From assembly GCA_963920635.1 (NCBI GenBank), contig OY987305.1, positions 5,061,153-5,125,152 on the forward strand: a stretch of DNA of 64,000 bases, in the 5' to 3' direction. Origin of the DNA: Pseudeuparius sepicola (lineage: Eukaryota > Arthropoda > Insecta > Coleoptera > Anthribidae). The notes under the pieces were generated by a model, which was not told the DNA's origin, ran no database searches, and saw nothing but the letters and a program-made list of their open reading frames with translations. A program made the translations under genes and the position numbers. Below, in pieces: positions 1-13,434 of the stretch. Every line of letters starts with the position of its first letter. Positions within the stretch are counted from its first letter, which is position 1.

Positions 1-271
1 TGACAAAGATGTAATTTAATTCGTAAAAAATCTACATTGCAACTTTTCCAACTGTTTGACAGATGTAAATTGAGGATCTATATTTTAAACTGTTTTTAAC
101 ATATAATATTGTAACCTAAAAAAAAATAATAAAAAAAAATTATAAACTTAGATCTGACAAAGATGTAATTTAATTCGTAAAAATCTACATTGCAACTTTT
201 CCAACTGTTTGACAGATGTAAATTGAGGATCTATATTTTAAACTGTTTTTAACATATAATATTGTAACCTG
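1..271 (+). repeat. Penelope-like element remnant with tandem direct repeat
   Basis: Bases 1-117 are repeated almost exactly at 155-270 (offset 154; one A fewer in an A-run). The two copies are joined by an A-rich linker. The second copy runs straight into a hammerhead-like motif (262-309); the first copy loses that part. Tandem terminal repeats carrying hammerhead ribozymes are a known trait of Penelope-like retroelements. No reverse transcriptase frame is visible. The remnant lies in a Rab6 intron, antisense to Rab6. A second inverted repeat, GATCTAAGATCGTTT / AAACGATCTTAGATC, follows at about 444-498. Confidence 0.5.
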
Positions 272-309
272 ATGATGGCTAACAAAGCTGAAACGTACGT
301 AGTTACGAA
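262..309 (+). ncRNA. hammerhead ribozyme-like motif
   Basis: The conserved core CTGATGA (269-275) and GAA (290-292) are present. Stem I pairs TTGTAAC (262-268) with GTTACGA (302-308), seven pairs including one G-U. Stem III is ACG/CGT (293-295 with 298-300) closed by a two-base loop. The predicted cleavage triplet is GTA, cutting after 301. Stem II is imperfect: T276 must bulge so that GGCT (277-280) can pair with AGCT (286-289). Very short stem III is typical of Penelope-like hammerheads, which usually act as dimers. Activity of this copy is doubtful because of stem II. Confidence 0.5.
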
Positions 310-528
310 GATGTATTGATAAAAAATATATATATATTTGGTAGAAAAACCCCAGGAAATTCGTTATTAATTTGAAAAAATCTACCAGGAAACAAATCAA
401 AAATCCAATCAACTTTTTTAAATAGATCATTTTTAGACGATCTTTGATCTAAGATCGTTTTTGCATGAAAAGATCTATTTTTAAACGATCTTAGATCTTT
501 TTTGGCGCGACCTCTCCCAGCTCTGCTA

Positions 529-2500
<1,972 letters not shown>

Positions 2501-2518
2501 AGTGGGTGTTAGTTATAT

Positions 2519-2536
2519 CAGAGAACATGTTCTCTG
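2519..2536. promoter_or_regulatory. 18-bp perfect palindrome CAGAGAACATGTTCTCTG
   Basis: A perfect palindrome about 245 bp upstream of the Rab6 start codon. It could be a homodimer binding site or chance; nothing else supports a function. Confidence 0.25.
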
Positions 2537-2814
2537 GTTATATTTCCAAATATTTGCGTAGCTGAGTAATATAAAAAGGAATATGCACCCGTTTTGGTAT
2601 CTACCTGAAATATCCTCAAAAATAAAGTGAAAACCAAAAAGAGAGATGTTTAAAATTTCAAATATAAACAAGCCAAACTTCTAATTTCAATTAAAAACTT
2701 AAAGTTTAACACCTCCTAGTCCTCCTACTAAGTATTTACAGAGATTCTCTCATTGAAAGCCATAGTCACTACTAATGCCACACTCAGAAGACTTTCTGTG
2801 CTAATACCGCTGTA

Positions 2815-3625
2815 CAGGGTGGGCCAAATTTGACACTTTTAAAGGGTAACTCCTATTTTTAACGGAGATAGACGAAAACTGACAAACTGATATCGGTGTC
2901 TGAGGCTCATTTTTTATGATAAACTTAATGGATATCTGTCAACCTTCTTGAGTTACAAGGTGTTTTTCGAATATGTGCGTTTTCGAAACTGTAACTTTTT
3001 CAGGTTGAAAATTTTGTGTTTCTGTAAAAATATTTCTAAAGCACTTTTTTACGTAGAATCCAATGCTGCTACTACTTTTTTTTTCAAGTCAATGGTTTAA
3101 AGGGCACAGGATAAACATTGCTGGTTTTCTGTCTTTAAGGGTTACTGATGAAAAAAAATCATAAAAGATATTAGCACATACCTATATAGCTATAGGTCTG
3201 TGATATTAGTAATTGATAACTACACTTAAGTAAATCATTAAGTGTTATATATTTTTGGAATGTTAATTTTTTGCTCTATAAAAAAAATGCAAAAATATAC
3301 AGGGTCCTCCATTTAAAAAAATAGTTTTTTCATCATAGTAACTCTTAAATCATTGACTTGAAAAATATTTAGTAGCAGCATTGGATTCTACGTAAAAAAG
3401 TGCATAGAACTGTTTTTACAAAAATAAAAAAGTTACGGCCACTTTTCGAAAATGCACATTTTCGAAAAACGCCCTGTAACTCAAGAACGGTGACAGATAT
3501 CGATTTGCGGTTTTCGCCATTAAGTTTATCATAAGAAACGAGCCTCAGACACCGATATCAGTTTTTGTCTATCTCCGTTAAAAACGGGGGTTACCCTTTA
3601 AAAGTGTCCAATTTGGCCCACCCTG
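2815..3625. mobile_element. foldback MITE (mariner-type, TA target duplication)
   Basis: It begins CAGGGTGGGCCAAA and ends with the inverse, TTTGGCCCACCCTG being matched at 3612-3625 with small changes. It is flanked by TA on both sides (2813-2814, 3626-3627). The arms are long, about 350 bp each, with scattered mismatches, leaving a short spacer, so the whole 811 bp can fold into one hairpin. It has no coding capacity. Confidence 0.8.
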
Positions 3626-3839
3626 TAGAAGACCAATACGTATAGGTATATTAGAAAGAATAGAATTTTTTAAACGCAGCAATTATATGGGAATATATGA
3701 CAGCAGAACGGGCTTTGGAATAAAAAAAAAACGCTGTCAATGGAATTACTACCTACAGAGGTACCTACCTAGGTACCTTACGTAAAAGCACAGACCTATA
3801 TGAAACAATATAACCTTTTAACTTATTTAATTTTTAACC

Positions 3840-4292
3840 GCCCAGAACGAAATTTTTACCAAAGGTAGATGGCATTGTGGCCTACTTATTTCCAAAAAAT
3901 TAGTTGCCTACTCCAAAGTCAACACAATCGAGGCTAAAAATCCGAAAATCATATTAGGCTTTAAAAAAAAAATTACTAAAAGAAGTTGTTAAGAATCGAT
4001 CCAGGACCCTAAATCCAAAATTTATTAAATTAAAAAAAATTAAAGTGCAAAAATAGGAATTTAAGAATTTTCTGCGTTTAGAAAAGTGTGCCATGGAACT
4101 TTTGAAAGCTAGTTGTTTTCAAATAGTAATCATTTCAAAATAAAATTAAAAGCTACAAAACAATTTTTTTAAATATTTACTTAATTTTTTTTATTTAATA
4201 TTTTTTGATTTTGACTAAATTTTGGATTTATGGTTCTGGATCGATTCTGAACAACTTCTTTAGTAAATTTTTTACAAAATTTCGTTCTGATC
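3840..4292. repeat. imperfect foldback repeat
   Basis: CAGAACGAAATTTTTA at about 3843 is the inverse of the ACAAAATTTCGTTCTG segment near 4274-4289. Inner arms also pair (gaatcgatccaggaccctaa at about 3993 with the gttctggatcgattc segment near 4231). It is an old, eroded inverted-repeat element with no open frame. Confidence 0.5.
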
Positions 4293-5200
4293 CTAAAACA
4301 ATATACATGATGTACAAAACTAATACTGATCATAAAGTTTGCACGAAATGGAAAAAATATATTAGTTTTTAAAAAATCTTATTTTTCTTCTTAATATTGC
4401 GTTGAAATTTATTTAAGTATTGTTATGTTTTTATGTTTTAGTAAGAGAGCAACCAATAAATAAATGTGTTAGGTTATTTGCGGGAAAAATATAAAGTAGG
4501 TACCGATTTGAAGAGAGAATTACTACGATTTTAATTTTAAATATCAAATTTGACAGGTATGGGCTGTGACGTCATGACCAGAGGGTCATGACGTCATGAC
4601 CAGAGGGTCATGAGGTCAGAGGTTGGTACAAGTTTTGGGTAATATTATTGTGACTGACTCTTCACCAACATTGCTCAAAATATCATTTCTTCCCATTTGG
4701 TGCAAACTTTATCAATAGCACTGTAGGAAACGACATGACACTTTTTGTTTCACTTTCATTCTCTGGTAACCATTTGCAATGATTTTGTTTTTCAAAATAA
4801 TGCTAAAATATCTCGATCCCAGAAACATTTCAAAATTTGGTGAACCCCCTAGGATTTCAAACACCATAATTATTATTAGATCCGACCCTGGCTGACACGT
4901 AGGTATAGGTATTATAGGGGCAAACCTAAATTTTCCTACATGGACCTCGCCACTTATTTTAACCTTTCAAAGCTCGGGCAAATCGATACAACTAGATTTT
5001 TAACTGTGTACGACTTCCAATTTTAAATTTTTATTTCCTAGAAAATACGAGTCTGATAGTTAAATAGATGAAATCAATTATTGAAACGACCGCTTCTTCG
5101 GCAATGTTGCCAACCGCCGTTTGGTTCTTTTAGAGATGGGCGCATGTTTAATTTTTAATCGAAACATTGATTATTCAACAAATATAGTGAAGTCTTTTCA
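4293..5200. other. intergenic stretch without recognisable gene
   Basis: AT-rich single-copy-looking sequence. The only structure seen is the CRE-containing tandem repeat at 4567-4618. Confidence 0.4.
4567..4618. promoter_or_regulatory. tandem 22-bp repeat carrying CRE palindromes
   Basis: The unit TGACGTCATGACCAGAGGGT (plus CA) occurs at 4567-4588 and 4589-4610, with a partial third copy (TGAGGTCA, 4611-4618). Each full unit starts with the perfect CREB/ATF octamer TGACGTCA and contains the inverted pair TGACC...GGTCA. Clustered, evenly spaced sites could be regulatory; there is no direct proof. Confidence 0.35.
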
Positions 5201-5720
5201 GTTGTATGTTGTATATATAAGAGCGTTTTATACATGGTTGATAAGACAACAATGTCCAAATAATATATAGTTGACGTTTAGAAGAGGAAGATATCGAAAA
5301 TCGAAATGTACCGCATATCGAATCGTCTGGAGATTCGACATCGACTTAGTATCTATCGACTGGGCAGCATCTCTAGCGTCCATCGCACATTTATTTTGCC
5401 TTTTGCCCGAAGCCTGACTCGACTCCCAGTTTACGAGGTGTAAGTTGGACTCGGCTCAAGTTGTCTTTTGGGCAGAAACGTCACTTTTCGAACTTCACTC
5501 GTCCACCCCGAAAATAAGCAGCTAATGCTAAACCAGTGCAACATTTCGGAGACTACAGCCTCAAAAGTGAAAGACCTGGCCGAGGCGTGCTGTTGTTTAC
5601 AGAAATTTCGACTCTGAAGAAAATACCCAACTTGTAAGTCGCCGCTTATTTTCGTTTTTGATATGTTTCTTGTGCATGGGCAGTTCTTGTAGATGGATGA
5701 CATCGGGCTAACCTTAAAAA
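5201..5720 (+). other. GC-richer patch with TATA-like box and splice-donor-like site
   Basis: TATATAAG at 5214-5221 is followed by a CG-richer block (about 5390-5640) that ends at a good donor, CTT|GTAAGTCG (5631-5638). This could be a distal promoter and non-coding first exon on the plus strand, for the arrestin gene or a non-coding RNA, but no acceptor partner can be assigned. The only long open frame here (minus strand, 5431-5703) resembles no protein I know. Confidence 0.2.
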
Positions 5721-7081
5721 TATAGCGAGATTACGGCATAAATAAAATTTTATCTTATCATTCGGCTACCTAGTGTTTTGTACCGCTTTGAATAAATATT
5801 CGGTTTATATCAACATGGCAATACATACGTTTTGTGTTTAATAATTGAATTGCTTTGCAGTACATTGTTTAAGCCACTGGCGTACGTCGGTCGCTGCTTT
5901 CCTAAAAAGGGCCTCTACAGATCCTACCTAGCATTTTACCAACATGCCTGGCCAAGATCCTATACAATTTTTGTGTTCATTTGTACCTAGATTTGTAGAA
6001 TTGTTGTGTCCTTTTTTTATAGACATTAAAATCCAAAATCAATAATATTGTACCCACCAAATTTATCAATAGGAGGGCATCTGTCATAAGTCTGCATGAT
6101 CTCGTGCATGATACCTATTCATTTGTTAAATTACACAATAACAATAACTGTGACATATGTTTGTGGATTTGTTATTTTTTTAACATTACCTACCTACTGG
6201 GATGGGAATATTCCAACCAACAATGTCAGTGCCGATGTCCTTAGCATAGGAACCAGAAACTGCACATACCTAAGTATATGTCTCTTCTCTTATCATGTGT
6301 TCTGTTTTCGAAATAGGTAGGTACCTAGGAATCACTCAAAAAGTCCTTGCATGGCTTGCATACAGTTACTAAATTGTACGACCATGAAATTGACTTAAAA
6401 ATACTTACCTATGGCACCTACCAGTATCTCGAAAACAAGATTTGTAGGTAGATTTAAATATTCATTTTATTTTAGCACTAACTTGCGTTTCATTGCACCC
6501 TATTTTATTATTTTTTTTATTTTACATTATTTTATTTTTCCCTCATTTTCGCCCCATTGCGCGCCACTGCTAAACTCAGCGTAAAGTACTAATGACAGCA
6601 TCATTGATTATTGTTACGACCACGATAATATTTGCTAATAAAACCAAGGCGCCAGACCTTTGACAAATTCTCCAGCCATCGACACAATATACCTACCCGG
6701 TTCTTCTGTTTCCATTTTCAGCCGTTTGTATATTATTCAATGCCTCAATGAATCACATGCTTTTAAAGCTAAGATTATTGTGCGGGATTTCGCGGAAAAA
6801 TGCAGGAGAGTGTCACCGCTGAATCTGAAGTCTGAGCAGGCGTTTCCTGGGCACCTCTGGCATCTTAGTTGGCGATGGAGAAGCAATTGTTTCCCGGAGT
6901 CTTCGTAGATCAAGTTTCATATATGCGATGGAATCTACCAATGCAATGCAAAAATTTCTGCAGTTTTGATGGGCTTGATGGATTCCATCACATATTTTGC
7001 TAATTTTAAAAACTCACCTGGTCCTGCGTTTATCAAATTAGCTCGAAGTTTTAGCAACTTTTTGTGTTATGAGAAGAGTTA
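5721..7081. other. intergenic stretch, nothing recognised
   Basis: Short open frames at 6096-6320 and 6660-6908 have no recognisable motif or codon bias. They are probably chance. Confidence 0.4.
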
Positions 7082-7438
7082 AAAAAACCTTTTTAAAAAC
7101 AAGCTTTTATTTAAGCCATGTACTAAAAAGAATAAAATAAGTTTCGGTTTTCGTTAAGATAATTAAATTCCAAATTGCGACAAGTTTTTGCAAATTGAAA
7201 AGCTTGTCGCGCGAAATGTTGATGAAAGTAGGTAAGTACCAATTAATTTTATTGGACAGTGATTGGTTGATAAGCAAGTACCTATTTGCCAAAGTATGCA
7301 TTTTTTTCTTTACAATTCGCGCGAAAAGCTTTTCAATTTGCAAAAATTTGCCGCAATTTGGAATTGCGAAAACCTAAACTTATTTTATTCGTTTTAGTAC
7401 ATGGCTTAAATAAAAGCTTGTTTTTAGAAAGGTTTTTT
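7082..7438. repeat. foldback element
   Basis: The left arm (ACAAGCTTTTATTTAAGCCA, about 7099) pairs with the right arm (TGGCTTAAATAAAAGCTTGT, about 7402-7421). The outer AAAAAAACCT and inner ATTTGCAAAAA/CTTTTCAATTTGC segments also pair. The arms are about 120 bp. Confidence 0.65.
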
Positions 7439-7484
7439 TTTATTTTCAATTTTATTTTGTGCTTTTTAGTACCTATTTGATTCC

Positions 7485-8030
7485 CATGCCCCGAGGGTGG
7501 TAAAGAAATTTAGTCCGCCATCTTCGGGCGGCCGCCATATTGGATTTCGTATGAAGTCATTGACCTTATTGTTTTCTACCCGTCGAGACCTTTCATTTGA
7601 TACCCATGTTGGGTATCAAATAGGTAATCCGCTATCTTGGAGCGGCGGCCATATTAAATTTAGTGTGATGTTACTAACTTTATCGTTCTCTACTCTTCAA
7701 GCCCTTTCATTTGATACCCATATTAAGGGGGTTGAAAAGAAAATGTAATCCGCCATCTTTGAGCGGCGGCCATATTGAATTTAGTATGATGTCACTAACT
7801 TTATTTTTTCTACTCTTCAAGCCCTTTCATTTGATCCTACCCCTATAAGGGGGTTGACAAAAAATATATCATCCGCCATCTTGTAGCGGCGGCCATACCT
7901 ATTGAATTTAGTGTGATATCACTATCTTTTTCGTTTTCTACTCTTCAAGTCCTTTCATTTGATAGCCATATAAAAAGGGGGTTGACAAAAAATACATCAT
8001 CCGCCATCTTGGAGCGGCGGCCATTTTGAA
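7485..8030 (+). repeat. five tandem units of about 115-128 bp
   Basis: The motif CCGCCATCTT..AGCGGCGGCCAT recurs at 7515, 7629, 7750, 7873 and 8001. It is each time followed by a CTTTCATTTGATACCCAT-type segment (some copies diverged). The block leads directly into a transposon-like tail (8031-8240), suggesting internal tandem repeats of a non-LTR-type 3' untranslated region. Confidence 0.6.
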
Positions 8031-8240
8031 AGTATTACAATATTGAGTATTGCATATTGTATTGTTACCGGAACTAAATGTGTATGCAAAATTTCAGCTC
8101 AATCGGATGTCAGGAAGTGGTTCTAATTCAGCTTGCAAGATTCGACCCACACATACATACATACATACATACATACATACATACATACATACATACATAC
8201 ATACATACTAACAGGTGAAGTTAAATAATAGCTTGTAAAA
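8031..8240 (+). repeat. TE 3' tail with (ACAT)n microsatellite
   Basis: The segment ending in CAGGAAGTGGTTCTAATTCA runs into a pure ACAT repeat at 8151-8208 (about 14 units) and then ACAGGTGAAGTT. This type of tail is common at the 3' ends of insect retroposons; the family is not certain. Confidence 0.5.
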
Positions 8241-9739
8241 AAACAGGAAATATTAAATATCATTATGAATTATTGTACCTAGTCGATTAGGTTTGAGATT
8301 ATTCCTCACTCAACGGTTTAAGTAAACAGATTTTATGAAAATGTCCAGTCTTCGATTCTCAGGTTTGCTGTTAGACAAGTAAATAAACTGTCTTGGCCGA
8401 ATCTGCCGTTTTTCTTATTTTCTTATTATTTTTATAATTCTAAATTAATATTAATTTTAGATGAATAAGGACTTAATTAAGCTTGCCTAAGGCGAAACTC
8501 CGTTACGGATTTAACTTAATAAGAAAAGAAAACTTTCCGAGTTGAATTGTGTTTCAGTTTGAAATACAAGAGTAAATAATATAGTACTTAAATACTGTTC
8601 TCGTTCCTTTTCGAAAACACTACAATATACAATTGCTACACTACAATATACAATATACAATTGCTACACTACAATATACAATATACAATTGCAGTGTGTC
8701 TAGAGAAATCTAAGAAATTAATAAAAATGGAAATTTTGTTCTACTTTTTAATTTACCTGAATCTAGGATATTACAATGTTTGTTCGTTATTATTATTTAC
8801 ATAATTATAATTTAGTTACCTACTTATTACCATAAAATAAAGGGGATATATTTCAAAATACTGTAGCAGCAAGATTATTTTTCTTATGTTTTAAAGGGCC
8901 AATAACAATATTTTATCATAATTTACCTAGCTTGTCGTAATTCGACAAGTAAGTGAAATATGAAATTTTTGACCAGGTATTTAAATTCAGGTAAAAAGTT
9001 TCAACAGCTTTCACTTTTGTAAGATGTCACCATTGTATTATTTGGACTAGAATAGCGATTTCTAAGTTTCAAATGTCCTACACTTTAGTTTATTAATACG
9101 CATATTTGATATTCCAACAAGAATTGAGTGCTGTCTATTTGAGTGACAGTTTACGCCAAAGGTGTGAAGTTACCGGTTGACCCCCAAGTAGCGACACCGA
9201 ACAACTATTTGCCGAACTGCCACAATGGGAAATCGCAAAGCGAAAATCCTAGAGTGCCATAAATATGTTCAAACGCGCTTGTATAAACGAACGCCGGGTA
9301 TACATAGCACGCTACGATGTTTAAACTCTTTTGAACGTAGTACCAGAAACAAAAAAAAAACGAGTCTTTGACGAAACAACTTCGATGACAGCGTCGATAG
9401 CTGATTTCGAATTACATAGTTACGTTACGTAATTATGATGTCCTTGCTCGTGCAAGGTGATATGCACGTAGAATCGGTGAAAGAAGGATTTCAAAAGGGG
9501 TGTCAAATTGTGTTTTATTTATCGAAAACACAAAACATAAATGAAGACTAATAACTCCGCAAACTGACTTATAGGCCAGGGAAATTACGGTAAAAAATAT
9601 CGAAACCTATTATAGACAAAATTCATAACCGCATTTTTATAATGCCATCACAAAATATTGGTAATAAATGAACGCCAGAATTGTTTTTTATACAAAATAT
9701 ACGCGTGTGGGCGTTTTTTTAGAAAAACACATTTTCTTG
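8241..9739. other. intergenic stretch; one 29-bp tandem repeat
   Basis: At about 8630-8695 the unit containing TGCTACACTACAATATACAA is repeated nearly three times. Otherwise the sequence is AT-rich with no gene recognised. Confidence 0.35.
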
Positions 9740-10660
9740 TAATAAAGACGGCATAAATATTAACTGCGAATTTTAAGCTGCATTTATTAGTAAGTAAGGT
9801 ATATAAAGTTGAGATTGATAAATTAAACAGATTACGTTTGCGCAAGTATCCGAATGATGTGAAAATGACATTTTGCGTAATATTTTGTTGGGCAAAAATA
9901 TTAACTGCGTTTTTATTATTTATAATTACCTTAAAAATCAAGTATTAACAGTTTGTTCTGAAATTAAACATATTGTTTCGCCGGAAATCGCATTTTAAAG
10001 AAATTTTGAGCTGTCTTTGAGAGCAAAATTATTAACTGGCTGATTTTTGTTAAACTTTGTAAGTGGATACTAAGTCTTGTTAAATTTTTTGAAGTTAAAC
10101 AAAAATTGGCAACGGAAGTATACAAATGACAAATGTCAGTTATGACCTACATGCGCCCTAAATAAATGTTTAATTTCGCTATATGCGATTTAATATAGTT
10201 ATATTGTAAAAAGTTAAACAAAAAAAAACAGTTAATATTTTTGCTTTTCCTAAAGAAATGACAAGTGACAGTTGACCTATATGCGCCGTAAATAAATGTT
10301 TAATTTCGCTATATATGATTCAATATAGTTATATTGTAAAAAGTTAAACAAACAAAAAACAGTTAATATTTTTGCCTATTCTATACCAATGATAAGTGAC
10401 AGCTGACGTACATGCTTCTCAGATAAATGTTTAATTTTATATAAGTTACATTAAATTTGTAAAAGGGAATGATCATCTGCAATAAAAACGTAGTTAATAT
10501 TTTTGCTTTTGCCGAAATAGAAAATTACCAGATTTTTATCTCTCTTTGTCGATCTAAGTTACTTCCATATTCTTAAAATGTTTAATTTCCTAATAAATGT
10601 TAGCAAGGGAAGTTTTTTACCTAAAGAGTCTAAAAAAATCCAGTTAACATTTTTGCTCGA
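9740..10660. repeat. divergent array of a ~130-bp degenerate repeat
   Basis: The motif AGTTAATATTTTTGC occurs forward at 10230, 10361, 10492 and 10642 (last copy AGTTAACATTTTTGC). It occurs reversed (GCAAAAATATTAACT type) at about 9751, 9893 and 10023. Spacing is about 130-148 bp, and the TGTTTAATTTC segment recurs between motifs on the forward side. The orientation flips near 10.1 kb. Confidence 0.55.
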
Positions 10661-11264
10661 AATTTCTAACGAAAAATAGTTGTTTTTTGAGGTAACTCAA
10701 GGTTCCGTTTTTTTGAAAATGTTTAATTTTCGGTTTCTACCAACGTATTTACTTATAACTTTGATATGGTACATTCTATTTTCCTGGCCTATTAGAGGAA
10801 GAGCCGTCAAGGTTCCATATAACTACCCCAGATTGCGGGATAAGAAAGTATCCAGTTGAAATTTTTATATTGTCTTGCAAGAAATTTGCTACAAAATCGT
10901 GACAAATACTCCCTGAAAATATGAAGCTCATAACACCGCTTTTATTACTTTGCCCCTATTCCACAGTTTTCGTTCTCCCTAGTTTTTGATCGTCGACAGT
11001 GGCATTCTGGCAGGATTTTATTTCCATTTCGGCTCATGAAGTATTCAGTCCGCCGTTTTCTTAAAAGTCGCTTTTGAATATTAATAAGTGCAGTATGGAA
11101 ATGCCGGGAAGCGGCTACCCGTGAAACTAGATTTGTCTGATTCCCGACGTCCCGGACTGGTCATTTACATTTCAGATTCAGCTAATTAGTCGGGCACCTA
11201 TCAGGTGAAAACGGGCGTTAATTAAAATTGCAACGTTGCCGCATTTTTAACGATTCGATCTATA
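10661..11264. other. intergenic stretch, nothing recognised
   Basis: Single-copy-looking sequence between the divergent array and the next foldback element. No open frame or motif of note. Confidence 0.35.
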
Positions 11265-13434
11265 CACTGTGTCCCGGATAAGAATGAACAGAATGGGGAT
11301 ATTGCAAACGGTGAAAGATAGAGCAACGGTTAAATGGGGAAAAAGTTGCGCAATTTTGAGGTCAATAATAATAATAATAATTCTCACCCTCACAATACTC
11401 CAAACTAGGAGTACCCCAGAAGCAACCACATGCTTGTGCGGGGGAGGGGGGCAATTACTATTATTTTGTCTTCGTAAAATGGCACAAACAGATTTCTAAT
11501 ATCTTTTTCGTTTTTGAGTTATTTTGAAAAAAGTAAAATTTTGCGTTTTCGATTTTATTTTTTTCTGAAGTTGTTATCACAGATAGAAAAAAAAAGAAAA
11601 ATACTTTTTCTTGAAATCGGCAATAAAATGTCCCAAAATCGTCATTAAAAGTACAGAAATCGTACAATAATGTAGCCCATTATTGTACGATTTTTTCAAT
11701 AAGTAGGCCTTGGCGAGATGTAAACATCAAACGTCAGACGCGGAGAAATCGCACGTCAAAAGTGACCAAATATTCAAAACCCGGCCGATAAAGGCTCATT
11801 TAACTTTTCGTATACATTGCGAAATTGTTTCCTATAGAAGCGCAATCCTTCAGTATACATATTTTAGTAAATTTGAATATCAATAGATTTGTTGTGTAGG
11901 CTGCACAAGAAGCAGCAGTTTGGTTTTTCTGTCAGAAGGTGCCGTGTCTCATCATGCTTGTCCTAGGTAGAGCGATCGTCAAAGTCAAGCAACGCCGCGC
12001 GTAGTCGGTTCATGGACGGGTGATCCCTTAATATTATTTTCTTGCCTAATAAAACATTTTTTTTTCCGATTTCAAAAAAAATATAATATGTACCTCGGCA
12101 CTGAAGTTCTTTTTATGACTCATGTGGTTTATTTGCCTCGGCCAGAGGCCTCAGCAACTAAACTCCACATGAGTCATGAAAAATTGAACTTCAGTGCCTT
12201 GGTACATAAATAACTATTTTATGGCACTTTTTAACGGGCTTTAAGATGGCGTTTTTAGATTTGTTCTACAACCTTTCATTTTTGAGAAACCATCTTCAAC
12301 TTTATTTTTTTAAATACGGACCTGGATTTTTTTTGCAGATTTTGAAAGCACTTTTCATTGCAAATACCATGATGTACGACACGAAATATTTTTAAAATGT
12401 TTTGAGACAATTATACTGAAAATTCCTTTTTTCCCATTCATTTTTTTCTATTGCGGCCCTGTATTTAATAATAAGAAGTCTAAATATTAATCAGTATTGA
12501 CAACAATTTAACTTACAGTTTATTTTTACTTCGAAAACTCGGTTGTTGTTCAGCAAACAGTGTCGCATTGTGTTTTGGAGTAAATTCTTCGCTTTTTCTA
12601 ATTGTGAGTAGAAAGCTTTTGCCATATTTATTAATTGCAACAATACATTCGTTCGGCCTCTACACTATTTCTCTGACACAAGATATAATATGTAACATGC
12701 TGACACGTTAAATTTGTCGTCATTTGAAAAAGCACCCTCCAATGATACAAATTGTTAACTAAATGATACAGTGCGAGTTATGACAAATGACAAGGGGTTG
12801 GTGTCGTTGTTTCAAAGCCTTCTAGGTGGAGGATTTTTATTTATTTTTTATTATCGTATGTGACTGTTATTAGTCTTTGCCGTCCTTTTTTTAGTTCTCC
12901 AATTGAAAGATAAGTTATAAGATAAATTGTTGACAATACTTATTAATATTTAGACTTCTTATTATCAACTATAGGGCCGCATTAGAAAAAAATGAATGGA
13001 AAAAAGGAATTTTCAGTATAATTGTCTCAAAACATTTTAAAAATATTTCGTGCCATACATCATGGTATTTGCAATGAAAAGTGCTTTCAAAATCTGAAAA
13101 AAAATTTAGGTCCGTATTAAAACAAATAAAATTGAAGATGGTTTCTCAAAAACGAAACGTTGTAGAACAAATCTAAAGCCCGTAAAAAGTGCCATAAGAA
13201 AGTGTTTTTCTTTTTTTTTCTACCTGTGATAACAACTTGAGAAAAAAATAAAATCGAAAACGCAAAATTTTACTTTTTTCAAAAAAAACTCAAAAACGAA
13301 AAAAAGATATTAGAAATCTGTTTGTTCCATTTTATTGACCGTAAAATTGCGCAACTTTTCCCCATTTAACCGTTGTTCTATCTCTCACCGTTTGCGATAT
13401 CCCCATGCTGTTCATTCTTATCCGGGACACAGTG
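11265..13434. mobile_element. foldback MITE family A, copy 1 (contains a nested insertion)
   Basis: The ends are CACTGTGTCCCGGATAAGAA and its inverse TTCTTATCCGGGACACAGTG, flanked by TA (11263-11264 and 13435-13436). Arms of several hundred bp pair closely. The left arm is interrupted at about 11610-12224 by family B. The second A copy at 48664 lacks that insertion and shows the original junction (CACTTTTTATGGCAC). Confidence 0.8.
11610..12224. mobile_element. family B repeat, copy 1, nested in family A
   Basis: The same sequence recurs at 26395-26988 and, 5'-shortened, at 32240-32686. It contains two hairpins. One is AAATCGTACAATAATG with its inverse (11657-11693). The other runs from GTACCTCGGCACTGAAGTTC (12090) to GAACTTCAGTGCCTTGGTAC (ends 12205), with a loop rich in CCTCGGCC. 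No protein is encoded. Exact ends are inferred by comparison with the empty A copy. Confidence 0.7.

Noticed and set aside
5431..5703. 90-codon minus-strand open frame
   Set aside because: Lies across a possible plus-strand non-coding exon; no motif, and amino-acid composition looks random.
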